Source: CAXBNB01 sp040151475 (GTDB taxonomy: Bacteria; Bacteroidota; Bacteroidia; Cytophagales; Cyclobacteriaceae). From it: DNA of 39,283 nucleotides. Of the stretch, positions 1-8,223 are shown piece by piece (positions within the stretch are counted from its first letter, which is position 1; each line of letters begins with the position of its first letter). The DNA lies in assembly GCF_040151475.1 (NCBI RefSeq), contig NZ_JBDKWG010000134.1:1-39283 (forward strand), read 5' to 3'. A program made the translations under genes and the position numbers. The notes below the pieces were generated by a model. The model saw only the letters and a list, made by a program, of their open reading frames with translations. It was not told where the DNA came from and searched no databases.

Positions 1-155
1 GGAAACATTGTGCCTTCCTTGCCACTAAGCAGCTTTGGGATCTCTAAAACATTCGAAGAAAAAAAGATAAAAAAAAGAAAATATGATGGCTTTTTACTAA
101 ATTGAATCAATCCCCTACCTTAAGATTATTCATGGAAGTGTTTGTTGTATGTCGT

Positions 156-956
156 TTATCCAAATTCCCTTTTAATCGTTGCAAGTACCTCACCAAAGGT
201 TTCTTTGATATTGTTCTTGGTGTATCTTATTTGTTGTATTCCATAGAGATTAGAAAATTCGGAAGTTCCTTCTTCAAGTAAAACCAAAGCTCTACTAAAA
301 CCTAATTTACCTTGAAAGAGACCTGTTTCGTGAATTACGTTAGGTCTAGCAGATATTTCACCATCTTTTAATTCATCTTCCCCTGTATGAACTAAAAGTG
401 CCATTGTTGAACGTCCCAGCATTTCATCTAAAATATCTCTAATTGTATGTCCGGCTCTCGCTCCAGTTTCATAAGCTTCAATTCGATATCCATGTTTGTC
501 TGATAAGTGATCTTTCAAGTCTCTCCATTGTGTACTTCTTCCATGACCAATAAAAATCACAGGAGACATTTCATCAACTTCGGGTTCAGGTAATTTGAAG
601 TTTGCCCAATCTTTTTCAAAAACATGAAAAACATCCTCAATTTCTGCCCGGGTTGGAGCTTGTACTTCTATTACTGTATTTTGCCAAGTTCTAGATTCGA
701 TTGAGAAGCTCCAAAAATTACTATTTTCACCAAAACATCTCTGAGAGTAGTATGCCGTATTATACTCTTTCTGGAAGTCAGCGAAAAACTCCTCATCATT
801 ATCATAACCCCAAGTTTCATCCGGAAAAACAATTCTTCTTGAATTAACTTCCTGTCTACTTCGATCTGAAGGTAGTTTTTCTTCCCACTTTCTTACTGCT
901 TCCTTCAACTTTTGAGGAGAAAATTTTACTCGTATAAATTCCTTTGATTTTTGCAT
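156..956 (-). CDS. Stand-alone TIR-domain putative nucleotide-binding/NADase effector
   Basis: The C-terminal half (about 135 residues) reads as the TIR-like domain of predicted nucleotide-binding proteins (CAP12/Pycsar-effector type). It opens with VIFIGHGRS, then has ETGARAGHTIRDIL and the signature RPNVIHETGLFQGKLGF, whose Glu (HE) is the expected catalytic residue of NAD-cleaving TIRs. The N-terminal ~130 residues are soluble and I do not recognise them; they may be the sensor. The open frame continues to 1010, but I prefer the Met at 956: it is preceded by AGAAAGA, and a TAGATTTG box at 1022-1029 would leave almost no leader for the 1010 start. No cyclase gene is visible beside it. Related proteins act in anti-phage defence by depleting NAD; that role here is inferred from the family. 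Confidence 0.75.
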   Translation of the reverse strand: MQKSKEFIRVKFSPQKLKEAVRKWEEKLPSDRSRQEVNSRRIVFPDETWGYDNDEEFFADFQKEYNTAYYSQRCFGENSNFWSFSIESRTWQNTVIEVQAPTRAEIEDVFHVFEKDWANFKLPEPEVDEMSPVIFIGHGRSTQWRDLKDHLSDKHGYRIEAYETGARAGHTIRDILDEMLGRSTMALLVHTGEDELKDGEISARPNVIHETGLFQGKLGFSRALVLLEEGTSEFSNLYGIQQIRYTKNNIKETFGEVLATIKREFG

Positions 957-1021
957 TCTTTCTATGACATACAACATTTGAACATAACGCACTGTGCGTG
1001 ATATATACACTATACTTTTCT

Positions 1022-1029
1022 CAAATCTA
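1022..1029 (-). promoter_or_regulatory. Candidate -7 box (TAnnTTTG) for the TIR gene
   Basis: On the minus strand the sequence is TAGATTTG, a match to the Bacteroidota -7 consensus TAnnTTTG, about 65 bases before the preferred TIR start. No convincing TTG is seen at -33, so support is partial. It lies at the edge of the repeat that starts at 1028. Confidence 0.35.
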
Positions 1030-1170
1030 ATGTATTAATACTGCTTTTAAAACAGCTATAAAAATACCCTAGTCCTGTTCCAGGAGTCAGAAGCTTTACT
1101 AAACTTTAAAAGTTTAGTAAAGCTGCAAAAGTCAATAGGTTGACTGGTCGGTATCCTGGTATTTCTCCTG
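1028..1170. repeat. Long dispersed repeat, copy 1, with 33-bp palindrome at 1092-1124
   Basis: The core at 1092-1124 is a perfect 16+1+16 palindrome: AGCTTTACTAAACTTT, one central base, then its reverse complement. The left flank (1028-1091) aligns with 34880-34943. The right side, into the last sulfatase codons, aligns with 34977-35025 (shared GTATTTCTC stretch). The palindrome lies eight bases after the sulfatase stop, so its transcript could fold as a terminator-like hairpin, but it has no run of U. Confidence 0.8.
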
Positions 1171-2685
1171 AAGTACCAGTAGTTTAACTTTCAATTCATC
1201 TATCAATGCTGTGTTGGATGCATCGTTGTAGATGTTGTTCATTTCTTCAGGATCGGCTTGCAGGTCATACAGTTCCCAGTCGTCTATATCATTGTAAAAA
1301 TGGATAAGCTTGTAACGATCTGTCCTGATACCATAATGGCGCTTCACGGCATGCTCATTGGGAAATTCGTAATAGTGGTAGTAAATGGCATCTCTCAGGT
1401 CAACATCTTTACTACCTTCTAATAGTGGTTTTAAAGAAATCCCTTGTATGTCTTCCGGTACCGCCACACCAGCGACATCCAGAAAAGTAGCCGCATAGTC
1501 GATGTTTTGTACCAATTCTTTAACTTCACCTTTTCGTCCATACCCTTTTGGCATTCTCATCAGCAATGGAGTCCTCAAAGACTGCTCATAAATAAAACGT
1601 TTGTCAAACCAGCCATGCTCTCCCGTATAAAAACCCTGATCGGAAGTGTAAACCACCAAGGTATTGTCGCTCAAGCTATTTTCTTCCAAATAGTCCAACA
1701 CCCTGCCTACATTGTCATCGACAGACTGGATACAGGCAAGGTAGTCCCTCATGTATCTCTGATATTTGTAAAGATCCAGATCATCCCCTTCGGGTGTATT
1801 TGCTATAAAATCCTGAATGATAGGGTCGTAATGTTTTTTCCAGGCTTCCTTCTGTGCGTCGTTCATCCTCACTTTGTGTTTGTAGCCCGGAAATCTTGAC
1901 TTGGCTTCTTCTGCTTCTATTTTAAGGTCATAGCTCAAATCCATGTCGCCAGTGCGGATGCTCAACTTCTGTTCTGCAGCAGCCCTTCTTCCTTCATACT
2001 TATCAAAGAAATTGCCGGGTACCGGATAAGATTTGTTGGCAAATTCAGCCAGATATGAAGTATCCGGCTGCCATGTCCTGTGTGGAGCTTTATGATGCAG
2101 CAAGAGACAAAACGGTTTATTCTGGTCTCTCTTATCCAACCAGTTCAGCGCAAAATCAGTGGTTACAGTTGTAGCATATCCCTCCACTCGTTTTTTCTCA
2201 CCCATCTCTATAAAATCAGGGTTGTAATACTGCCCCTGCCCCGGCAGTACATTCCAATAGTCAAAACCTGTGGGATCGCTTTTCAGGTGCCACTTACCCA
2301 CCAATGCTGTCTGATATCCTGCCTTTTGCAATAGCTTGGGAAATGTTTGTTGAGATCCGTCAAAAGTCACTTTGTTGTCCACTTGACCATTGATATGGCT
2401 GTGCTTGCCTGTAAGCATCACCGCACGACTGGGCGCACAGATAGAGTTGGACACAAAACTATTCTTGAAAATCACACCGTCTCTGGCGATTCTGTCCAGG
2501 TTTGGAGTTTTGTTGATCGTGCCATCGTAGCAGCTCAATGCACGCACCGCATGGTCGTCTGTCATGATAACCAGAATGTTTGGTGGAGTTGATGCTTCGC
2601 TTTCACTTTTTTTAGCACCACCACAGCCAGTCAATATTGCGATAAAAAGGACAGCCAGTATCGAACTGGTATTTAAAGTTTTCAT
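1132..2685 (-). CDS. Secreted lipoprotein sulfatase (S1 family, Cys-type)
   Basis: This is a type I sulfatase that hydrolyses sulfate esters on carbohydrates, probably at the outer membrane or in the periplasm. It starts MKTLNTSS and has a lipoprotein signal ending LTGC. The metal-binding TDDH motif follows. The formylglycine site is CAPSRAVMLTGK, where the Cys must be oxidised by a formylglycine-generating enzyme not seen here. DNVGRVLDYLEE and YTSDQGFYTGEHGWFDKR are typical of the N-acetylglucosamine-6-sulfatase-like branch, but the substrate is not proven. The open frame extends six codons upstream to 2703; I chose the internal Met because the signal peptide then begins normally. It follows the sigma factor stop by 32 bases and is probably co-transcribed with it. 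Confidence 0.9.
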   Translation of the reverse strand: MKTLNTSSILAVLFIAILTGCGGAKKSESEASTPPNILVIMTDDHAVRALSCYDGTINKTPNLDRIARDGVIFKNSFVSNSICAPSRAVMLTGKHSHINGQVDNKVTFDGSQQTFPKLLQKAGYQTALVGKWHLKSDPTGFDYWNVLPGQGQYYNPDFIEMGEKKRVEGYATTVTTDFALNWLDKRDQNKPFCLLLHHKAPHRTWQPDTSYLAEFANKSYPVPGNFFDKYEGRRAAAEQKLSIRTGDMDLSYDLKIEAEEAKSRFPGYKHKVRMNDAQKEAWKKHYDPIIQDFIANTPEGDDLDLYKYQRYMRDYLACIQSVDDNVGRVLDYLEENSLSDNTLVVYTSDQGFYTGEHGWFDKRFIYEQSLRTPLLMRMPKGYGRKGEVKELVQNIDYAATFLDVAGVAVPEDIQGISLKPLLEGSKDVDLRDAIYYHYYEFPNEHAVKRHYGIRTDRYKLIHFYNDIDDWELYDLQADPEEMNNIYNDASNTALIDELKVKLLVLQEKYQDTDQSTY

Positions 2686-2717
2686 AGGTATTTTATTTAA
2701 CATTACATATATGTTTT

Positions 2718-3263
2718 TTATATCACTACGGCACTTTCCACCAACATTTTTCTAAGTTTCGTCTTCCCTCTCAGCAACTGAGTTTTGACCGTATTTTCAG
2801 AGATGCACAACGCCTCTGCTATGTCCCTGTGCTTTCTTTCTTCCAAATATTTCAATTTAAAAATTTCTGCCATTTTAGTTGGCAAACTATCAAGGGAGTT
2901 TCTTACCTGTCCCATCAATTCCGGACAAGGCTCATCTTCTAAGGTACATGCATTGGAAATGTCTTGCCAGTACAAAAAATTATGTCTGGCATGAGTATGT
3001 GTATCCCTCAGGTAGTTCAAACACCGATTTTTCACGGCCCTATAGATATAGGGTTTCATTGGCATATTGATATTTAGGGTATTGGCAATTTCCCAAATAC
3101 GAATAAAAACATTCTGGACTATGTCATTTGCCAATTGGATGTCGAAAACCATGCCTTCAGCAAAAAGGGTAAGCTCATTGTAATACTGATGAAAAAAATC
3201 TTCAAATACAGACTGATTTCTATTCTTAATTTCAATAACTAAAAGCTGGTCTTCGACACCCAT
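2718..3263 (-). CDS. ECF sigma factor, Bacteroidota expansion type, without a partner anti-sigma gene
   Basis: This 181-residue protein has the two sigma domains of an ECF factor. Region 2 is at about residues 20-90 (DIVQNVFIRIWE, YIYRAVKNRCLNYLRD). Region 4 is at about 125-175, with the helix-turn-helix RDIAEALCISENTVKTQLL. In this phylum such factors normally sit beside a FecR-type anti-sigma gene and a SusC/SusD pair; neither is present. It lies between a DUF1080 gene (24-base gap) and a sulfatase (32-base gap), all on one strand, so it is probably co-transcribed and may control this catabolic cluster. Confidence 0.9.
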   Translation of the reverse strand: MGVEDQLLVIEIKNRNQSVFEDFFHQYYNELTLFAEGMVFDIQLANDIVQNVFIRIWEIANTLNINMPMKPYIYRAVKNRCLNYLRDTHTHARHNFLYWQDISNACTLEDEPCPELMGQVRNSLDSLPTKMAEIFKLKYLEERKHRDIAEALCISENTVKTQLLRGKTKLRKMLVESAVVI

Positions 3264-3287
3264 GTAATTGTACTTCTCTATTTTTTT

Positions 3288-3902
3288 TTACAACTCCTTG
3301 ATTTCAAGATTTCTCCACCTAACTTTGATTCCACCTCCACTGTGAATTTGCAATGCGATTCCACCTTCACCTTCGCCGATTTTCTCATCGTCAAGCTCGA
3401 TCATTTTGGTGCCATTGAGCCATGAAGTAAGTTCAGATCCTTTTACTTTTATCTTCATTTTATTCCACTCACCTTCTTTAAGCACCTTCTCTTTCTCTGC
3501 TTCTGGTTTGATCAACCACCCACGGCCATAAGACTCATAGACTCCCCCGGTATGCTTGCCCGCAGGAGCTACTTCCACTTGCCAGCCTTTTACTTTTACT
3601 CCGTCCACCGTAGAGCGGATAAATACTCCACTGTTGCCATTAGATTCCTGCTTGAACTCAACGGTGAGGATGAAATCTTTGTAGAACTTCTCTGTACCCA
3701 GGTATCCGTATTCTTTATCCGGGCCACTTTCTGAAATCAGGTTGCCATCTTCCACATACCATTTTTCCGTACCATATACAATCCACCCATCCAGGTTTTC
3801 TCCGTTGAACAATGATGACTTTTGAGCTTCCGCCGAAAAAAGAGTTGTCAAAGACAAAACGAATGCTGCCACGAGCACCTTATTCAAATTCACTACTTTC
3901 AT
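3288..3902 (-). CDS. Secreted DUF1080 protein (3-keto-disaccharide hydrolase-like)
   Basis: A 204-residue protein with a Sec signal peptide ending SAEAQ, followed by one DUF1080 domain (concanavalin-like sandwich). Family hallmarks are SLFNGENLDGWIVYG at the start, ESNGNSGVFIRS in the middle, EWNKMKIKVKG, and the ending VRWRNLEIKEL. Family members include hydrolases of 3-keto-glycosides; the substrate here is unknown. It is separated by about 70 bases from another DUF1080 gene with low similarity, and precedes the sigma factor and sulfatase in the same direction. Confidence 0.88.
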   Translation of the reverse strand: MKVVNLNKVLVAAFVLSLTTLFSAEAQKSSLFNGENLDGWIVYGTEKWYVEDGNLISESGPDKEYGYLGTEKFYKDFILTVEFKQESNGNSGVFIRSTVDGVKVKGWQVEVAPAGKHTGGVYESYGRGWLIKPEAEKEKVLKEGEWNKMKIKVKGSELTSWLNGTKMIELDDEKIGEGEGGIALQIHSGGGIKVRWRNLEIKEL

Positions 3903-3973
3903 TTTTATAAATTTAATTTTTATTGATAATATTAGTTTGTGTGTTTCTTAAAATTACTGAAAGCAGGCTGCTT

Positions 3974-4774
3974 TCAAAGTTTCCTTATTTTTATATTTCT
4001 AAACCAAATAAAACTCCCATGATCCTGAAGTCCTATGAGTCCTTTTTTTGCCATTCCATAATCCGGCATATTAATCCATTTTCCTGAGTTTTTTCTTGAA
4101 TACCAATCTTTTGACCAGGGAACAAACTGCACCACTTTCTCGCCATTCAGCCAATACTCGACATTCATTTTTTGAAAAATAATCCTGGAAGAATTCCACT
4201 CACCTGCTTTTTTTACTTTTTTCTTAGCAGTATCTGCGGGATACATGGCATAGTCAGCTCCTACCTGCTGCCAATCCTCTACCTTTTCAGGAAAGCCAAT
4301 ATCATCTAACAATTGATATTCGGGAGCTGTTTCATAAGGGACTTTATATTTATCGCTCTCCAGTATATGGTAAAAAATACCACTATTGCCACCTTCGCTA
4401 ATCTTCCACTCCATGTACAACTCAAAGTCTTCGAACTCCATCGCACCATACACGATATCACCGCCAATATCTCCGCCTTGTCCCAATGATTTTAAAGTAC
4501 CATCTTCAACCACCCAACCTTTGGGAAGTGTTTTTTGATTGTATCCTCTCCAACCTGCGGCAGAAGTGCCATTAAAAAGAGGTATCCATGAATCCTTGTC
4601 TGGCACCATAATTTCACCAGAGGTGGAATTGATGGAGTCCTGTTCTTTTTTCGAACTACAAGCGTAAATAGAAAATACCAACATCACCAATGACATCAGA
4701 CACAATATATCTGAATTTCCACAAGGTAATAGTTTATATCCGGTCTTCACTTCAATAGATTTTAAAGTTGCCAA
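3974..4774 (-). CDS. DUF1080 lipoprotein (3-keto-disaccharide hydrolase-like)
   Basis: The second DUF1080 protein, with a lipobox-like FSIYACSS in place of the usual signal peptidase site. The domain runs from WIPLFNGTSAAGWRGYN through EGGNSGIFYHI and PEYQLLDD to the ending SFIWFRNIKIRKL. The start is uncertain: the Met at 4774 gives a 38-residue leader before the lipobox Cys, while the Met at 4696 gives a short signal with no basic residue. The long form with several Lys is listed. The two DUF1080 proteins differ a lot in sequence, so they probably act on different substrates rather than being a recent duplication. Confidence 0.85.
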   Translation of the reverse strand: MATLKSIEVKTGYKLLPCGNSDILCLMSLVMLVFSIYACSSKKEQDSINSTSGEIMVPDKDSWIPLFNGTSAAGWRGYNQKTLPKGWVVEDGTLKSLGQGGDIGGDIVYGAMEFEDFELYMEWKISEGGNSGIFYHILESDKYKVPYETAPEYQLLDDIGFPEKVEDWQQVGADYAMYPADTAKKKVKKAGEWNSSRIIFQKMNVEYWLNGEKVVQFVPWSKDWYSRKNSGKWINMPDYGMAKKGLIGLQDHGSFIWFRNIKIRKL

Positions 4775-4866
4775 AATGTATATTCATAGATACACTATTT
4801 GGTATTTGTTAGAGCAAGATAGGCGTAAGAGGCACAACAACAGGGGTAACAAACGGGGTATCACCA

Positions 4867-4897
4867 AATATTTTTGTTGTAAAACCACAAAAATATT
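4867..4897 (-). terminator. Inverted repeat after the LamG-type regulator gene
   Basis: A perfect 11-bp stem, AATATTTTTGT with ACAAAAATATT, and a nine-base loop, about 50 bases after the regulator's stop and before the DUF1080 gene. The A/T-rich arms suit a terminator; an operator for the downstream DUF1080 gene is the alternative. Confidence 0.5.
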
Positions 4898-4944
4898 AAA
4901 CGAGTATTTCAGATGTTTATTAAGAAAATACGTCTTTCCAAACC

Positions 4945-7263
4945 TCAGATCAAGGCAGAAAACTCCTTATCGTACTTTTCTCCATAAAACTGGGAATAGG
5001 AAGAGCAAAAGTGATCAAACGCATTTTTGGCTAGTGTATGCTTGCCTTCAGAAACCAGCAGTTTTATTTTACAATTCAACGCCTTTTCGTTGAGGGGATC
5101 AAGTGAGAAAATTGAGTTGAATATCTTAAGCTTTAATTCTGTTTCTAAATTCAAACCATTCCTTTCGATAAGTGGAGTTAATACTTCTACTATTTCTTCA
5201 GACAATTGTCCTTTAATGGGATCAAGCCATTCGTAATGCATGTTCGGAAGCAACACTCCCTGATTGATCACGCTGAGCAATCCTTCTACATTTTTCTCAA
5301 TAGATTCTATATCCTTACTGTTTTTCAATTCGCTGCTGAAATAGGAATAATCTGAAAAATCCCAGCGTATTCCATCGTCAATTTTTATTTTCCAATTCTT
5401 GTTGTCATAGTCAATACTCAAACCTGTATTGTCCGCTAAAATCTCCCTGATCCGCTTCATCTGGGTACTTCGGTTGTTTTTGGCACTTTCGAATGAATGC
5501 CCCTCCCAAAGTATCTCAGACATCTGTTTTGAATTGATTCCATTTTTTCTGAAAGTGTAAAGCAATACCAACACAAAAAGTTCTTTCCTTTTCGGAGAAA
5601 ACAGATCCGAAAGATTCTCCCCGTTCTTATTGATCAATCGGAAACCACCAAACAAATAAATACCGGGTTGGTTTTTCTCATTGGAAATAATTGGCCTGGC
5701 TTTTAAAGGTTCTCTCTGTGGGATTGTTTTTTTTGATTTACTTTTGAAAATACTATAACCAACTCCAAAAACCAGAAGACCACCAATACATACAAATAGT
5801 AAAGTGATGGTAAAACCACCACCGCTCTTTTCTAAATCTTTATTGTAAACCTTCCATATCTCCTCATCGCTCAATACCCTGTTCCAGATATACAAATCAT
5901 CTATGCCTCCTTTGAAATACTCGCTCCACAGGTTGTTGCCAATGAGCAACGAATGAGATGTGATGGTAATATCAGAGGCACGTTGCTTTCCCACATTCTT
6001 TCCATTGTAATAGAAATTCATCTCTTTGTTGGCATTGTAAACGAAGGCTATATGTTGCCATTCGTTGGTTTTGACCATTGCAGAGTCAGTCTGGTGGTCT
6101 CTGATGGCTGGCGTAGTAAAAGTCAATTTACCTTCTCTCACTTTGGCCGAAAATACCGAGCCAATCCCTACAATACTTTTATTGCCATTAAGAGTATCTG
6201 GTTTTACCCAGGCAGAAACAGTGATCTCCTGAAAATCCATTCCTGAAGGGATTCCAAAATCAATATAGTTTCTCTCTCCATCAAAGTTGGAATAAACCCC
6301 ACGTTCATCCTCATCGTATTTCACAAAGCCATACAAGTACTTGTCTTCGGGTCTTACCTGATTCACTATGTTGTGATCAAAATCCAGGTGCATCATCAAC
6401 CTTTCGTTTAGGTCATGAAAATTGGCATAGAATATTTTAATCACATTTTTATTTTCCGGAGTAAACCTGGATACATCGGGTGAAAACCTAAAGCCACTTT
6501 TTAGTGGGCTAATAATCAACTCTGACACATGTATCTTACCCGTGCTCTCCAATTCCGGCAATTCCCTCCACGACACCTCATCAAGGTATTGTGCTCCTTG
6601 AACTACAATGGCCTTATACTTTCTGATCACATTTAAACTATCCAGATACGCTTTAAAGACAGCCGCCTGATTGGTCTCAAGAAAATTTGGCAGACGGCCT
6701 TTTTTATTGATCAGGTCTTTAATTTTATTTTCACCTTGTGCTACACTGAGCTCATCTGAGATCTTCAGATAAGTCAAATGATTGTCAATTTTTCCTTTGG
6801 AAAATACATTTTCGATTGAGTCAGGAGAAGTTCCGTATTGCCAAATGGAGCGATCAATTGGTAAAAAATATTCATCTTGGTCAGCAAAAACAAATAACCT
6901 GTCGGAAGGCTGAACCACCACGCCAAACAAACTGTCCATAGCATCGGGAGGATAAGCCTGATCAGCTAATGAGGCTTTTTCCAATCTATCGTAAAAAGAC
7001 GGATCGCTATGGGAAAGGATAAGCGAAATTCTTTCTTCGGGGTTTTCTTTCAAAAAACTATCCAAAACAGCCAATTCACTAGTTTCCATAATGGTATCCA
7101 CCAGGAAAGCACGGTATCCTAAGATCAAGTCACCTGAAATATTACCAGAGTATTTGGCGGTCAGATAACAAAAATCATCAAGGCAGGTTTGGCCTTGTGC
7201 AATTGCACTCAGGGTGCAAAATATCGCTATCAATTTAACCGACTTCAACTTTGGTAGAACCAT
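4945..7263 (-). CDS. Membrane-spanning one-component regulator: PLC-like + LamG sensor, winged-helix output
   Basis: A 772-residue protein with an unusual domain order. A signal peptide (1-25, ending AQGQ) leads into a region at about 30-270 resembling a degenerate PI-PLC-like barrel (GYRAFLVDTI, FLKENPEERISLIL), without clear catalytic His residues. A LamG/concanavalin domain follows at about 290-475 (ITVSAWVKPD, EWQHIAFVYN, GGIDDLYIWNRVLSDEEI). One transmembrane helix lies at 484-506. The cytoplasmic part begins GIYLFGGFRLINKNG and continues FSPKRKELFVLVLLY, as in OmpR/SARP-type winged helices (533-625), then a helical C-terminus. A carbohydrate-binding outside and a DNA-binding inside suggest direct transmembrane control of nearby catabolic genes. 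The PLC-like call is the weakest part. Confidence 0.8.
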   Translation of the reverse strand: MVLPKLKSVKLIAIFCTLSAIAQGQTCLDDFCYLTAKYSGNISGDLILGYRAFLVDTIMETSELAVLDSFLKENPEERISLILSHSDPSFYDRLEKASLADQAYPPDAMDSLFGVVVQPSDRLFVFADQDEYFLPIDRSIWQYGTSPDSIENVFSKGKIDNHLTYLKISDELSVAQGENKIKDLINKKGRLPNFLETNQAAVFKAYLDSLNVIRKYKAIVVQGAQYLDEVSWRELPELESTGKIHVSELIISPLKSGFRFSPDVSRFTPENKNVIKIFYANFHDLNERLMMHLDFDHNIVNQVRPEDKYLYGFVKYDEDERGVYSNFDGERNYIDFGIPSGMDFQEITVSAWVKPDTLNGNKSIVGIGSVFSAKVREGKLTFTTPAIRDHQTDSAMVKTNEWQHIAFVYNANKEMNFYYNGKNVGKQRASDITITSHSLLIGNNLWSEYFKGGIDDLYIWNRVLSDEEIWKVYNKDLEKSGGGFTITLLFVCIGGLLVFGVGYSIFKSKSKKTIPQREPLKARPIISNEKNQPGIYLFGGFRLINKNGENLSDLFSPKRKELFVLVLLYTFRKNGINSKQMSEILWEGHSFESAKNNRSTQMKRIREILADNTGLSIDYDNKNWKIKIDDGIRWDFSDYSYFSSELKNSKDIESIEKNVEGLLSVINQGVLLPNMHYEWLDPIKGQLSEEIVEVLTPLIERNGLNLETELKLKIFNSIFSLDPLNEKALNCKIKLLVSEGKHTLAKNAFDHFCSSYSQFYGEKYDKEFSALI

Positions 7264-7426
7264 AAGCGAATAAAATTAGATAATTGTAATTAAATATGCA
7301 GAGATGAAAGATTTTTGAACGAAATACTCAGACAGCAAGAATGATACCTTTTAAATTAAGTTCCTATAGAATGACTGGAAAAGATAAAGGGAATTGAGGT
7401 AAAAAATAGCAGTGAAGAATCAAAAA

Positions 7427-8221
7427 CTACTTTTCATTCGACGGTTTACCAATAGTAGCCAGAAGCCCACCATCTACATATATGATCTGACCATTGACGA
7501 AGTTGCTGGCTTGTGATGAAAGGAATATAGCTGTACCTGCCAATTCATCGGGATCTCCCCACTTGCCGGCTGGCGTGCGACTCACGATAAAATCGTTGAA
7601 CGGATGACCTTCTACCCTAATGGGAGCAGTCTGACTAGTGGCAAAATAACCTGGCCCTATACCATTGATCTGGATATTATGTTTGCCCCATTCTGTTGCC
7701 ATATTTCTGGTCAGCATTTTGAGGCCTCCCTTGGCTGCTGCATAGGCACCAACGGTATTTCTACCCAGCTCACTCATCATCGAACATATATTGATGATCT
7801 TACCCGATTTACGAGCAATCATACCTTTCACTACGTATTTGGAAACAATAAAAGGGCTTACAAGATCAACTTTAATCACTTGCTCAAAATCCTCCACTTC
7901 CATTTCTTCTAAAGGAACACGCTTGATGATCCCTGCATTATTGATCAGGATATCAATGTGCCCCACCTCCTTTTCTATTTTTGCAATATTAATTTTTACC
8001 GCTTGTTCATTCGTCACATCAAACAAATAACCTTTTGCATCTATCCCTGCTTCCCTGTATTGAGCGAGTGCATCATCTATTTTCTGTTGCGAAGAATTGC
8101 CATTGACTACAACGGTTGCTCCTGCTTTGCCAATTCCCATAGCCATAGCCATTCCCAAACCGTGTGTGCCTCCGGTAATCAATGCCGTTTTTCCTGTAAG
8201 GTCAAATAAATCCAATGACAT
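7427..8221 (-). CDS. kduD: 2-dehydro-3-deoxy-D-gluconate 5-dehydrogenase (KduD), SDR family
   Basis: An NAD(P)-dependent short-chain dehydrogenase that reduces 3-deoxy-D-glycero-2,5-hexodiulosonate to 2-keto-3-deoxygluconate. Visible SDR features: cofactor loop TGGTHGLG (16-23), NNAG (94-97), a catalytic Ser near 147, and Tyr160/Lys164 in YAAAKGG. The length of 264 residues and the end FVNGQIIYVDGG are usual. It starts two bases after the kduI stop, so the two are one operon and the assignment is stronger than from sequence alone; gluconate 5-dehydrogenase is the closest alternative. Confidence 0.9.
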   Translation of the reverse strand: MSLDLFDLTGKTALITGGTHGLGMAMAMGIGKAGATVVVNGNSSQQKIDDALAQYREAGIDAKGYLFDVTNEQAVKINIAKIEKEVGHIDILINNAGIIKRVPLEEMEVEDFEQVIKVDLVSPFIVSKYVVKGMIARKSGKIINICSMMSELGRNTVGAYAAAKGGLKMLTRNMATEWGKHNIQINGIGPGYFATSQTAPIRVEGHPFNDFIVSRTPAGKWGDPDELAGTAIFLSSQASNFVNGQIIYVDGGLLATIGKPSNEK

Positions 8222-8223
8222 CC

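Noticed and set aside
1..105. Open frame on the plus strand from the window edge to a stop at 103-105, possible C-terminus of a partial gene
   Set aside because: Only 34 codons, lysine-rich low-complexity end, no recognisable motif; chance is as likely as a gene.
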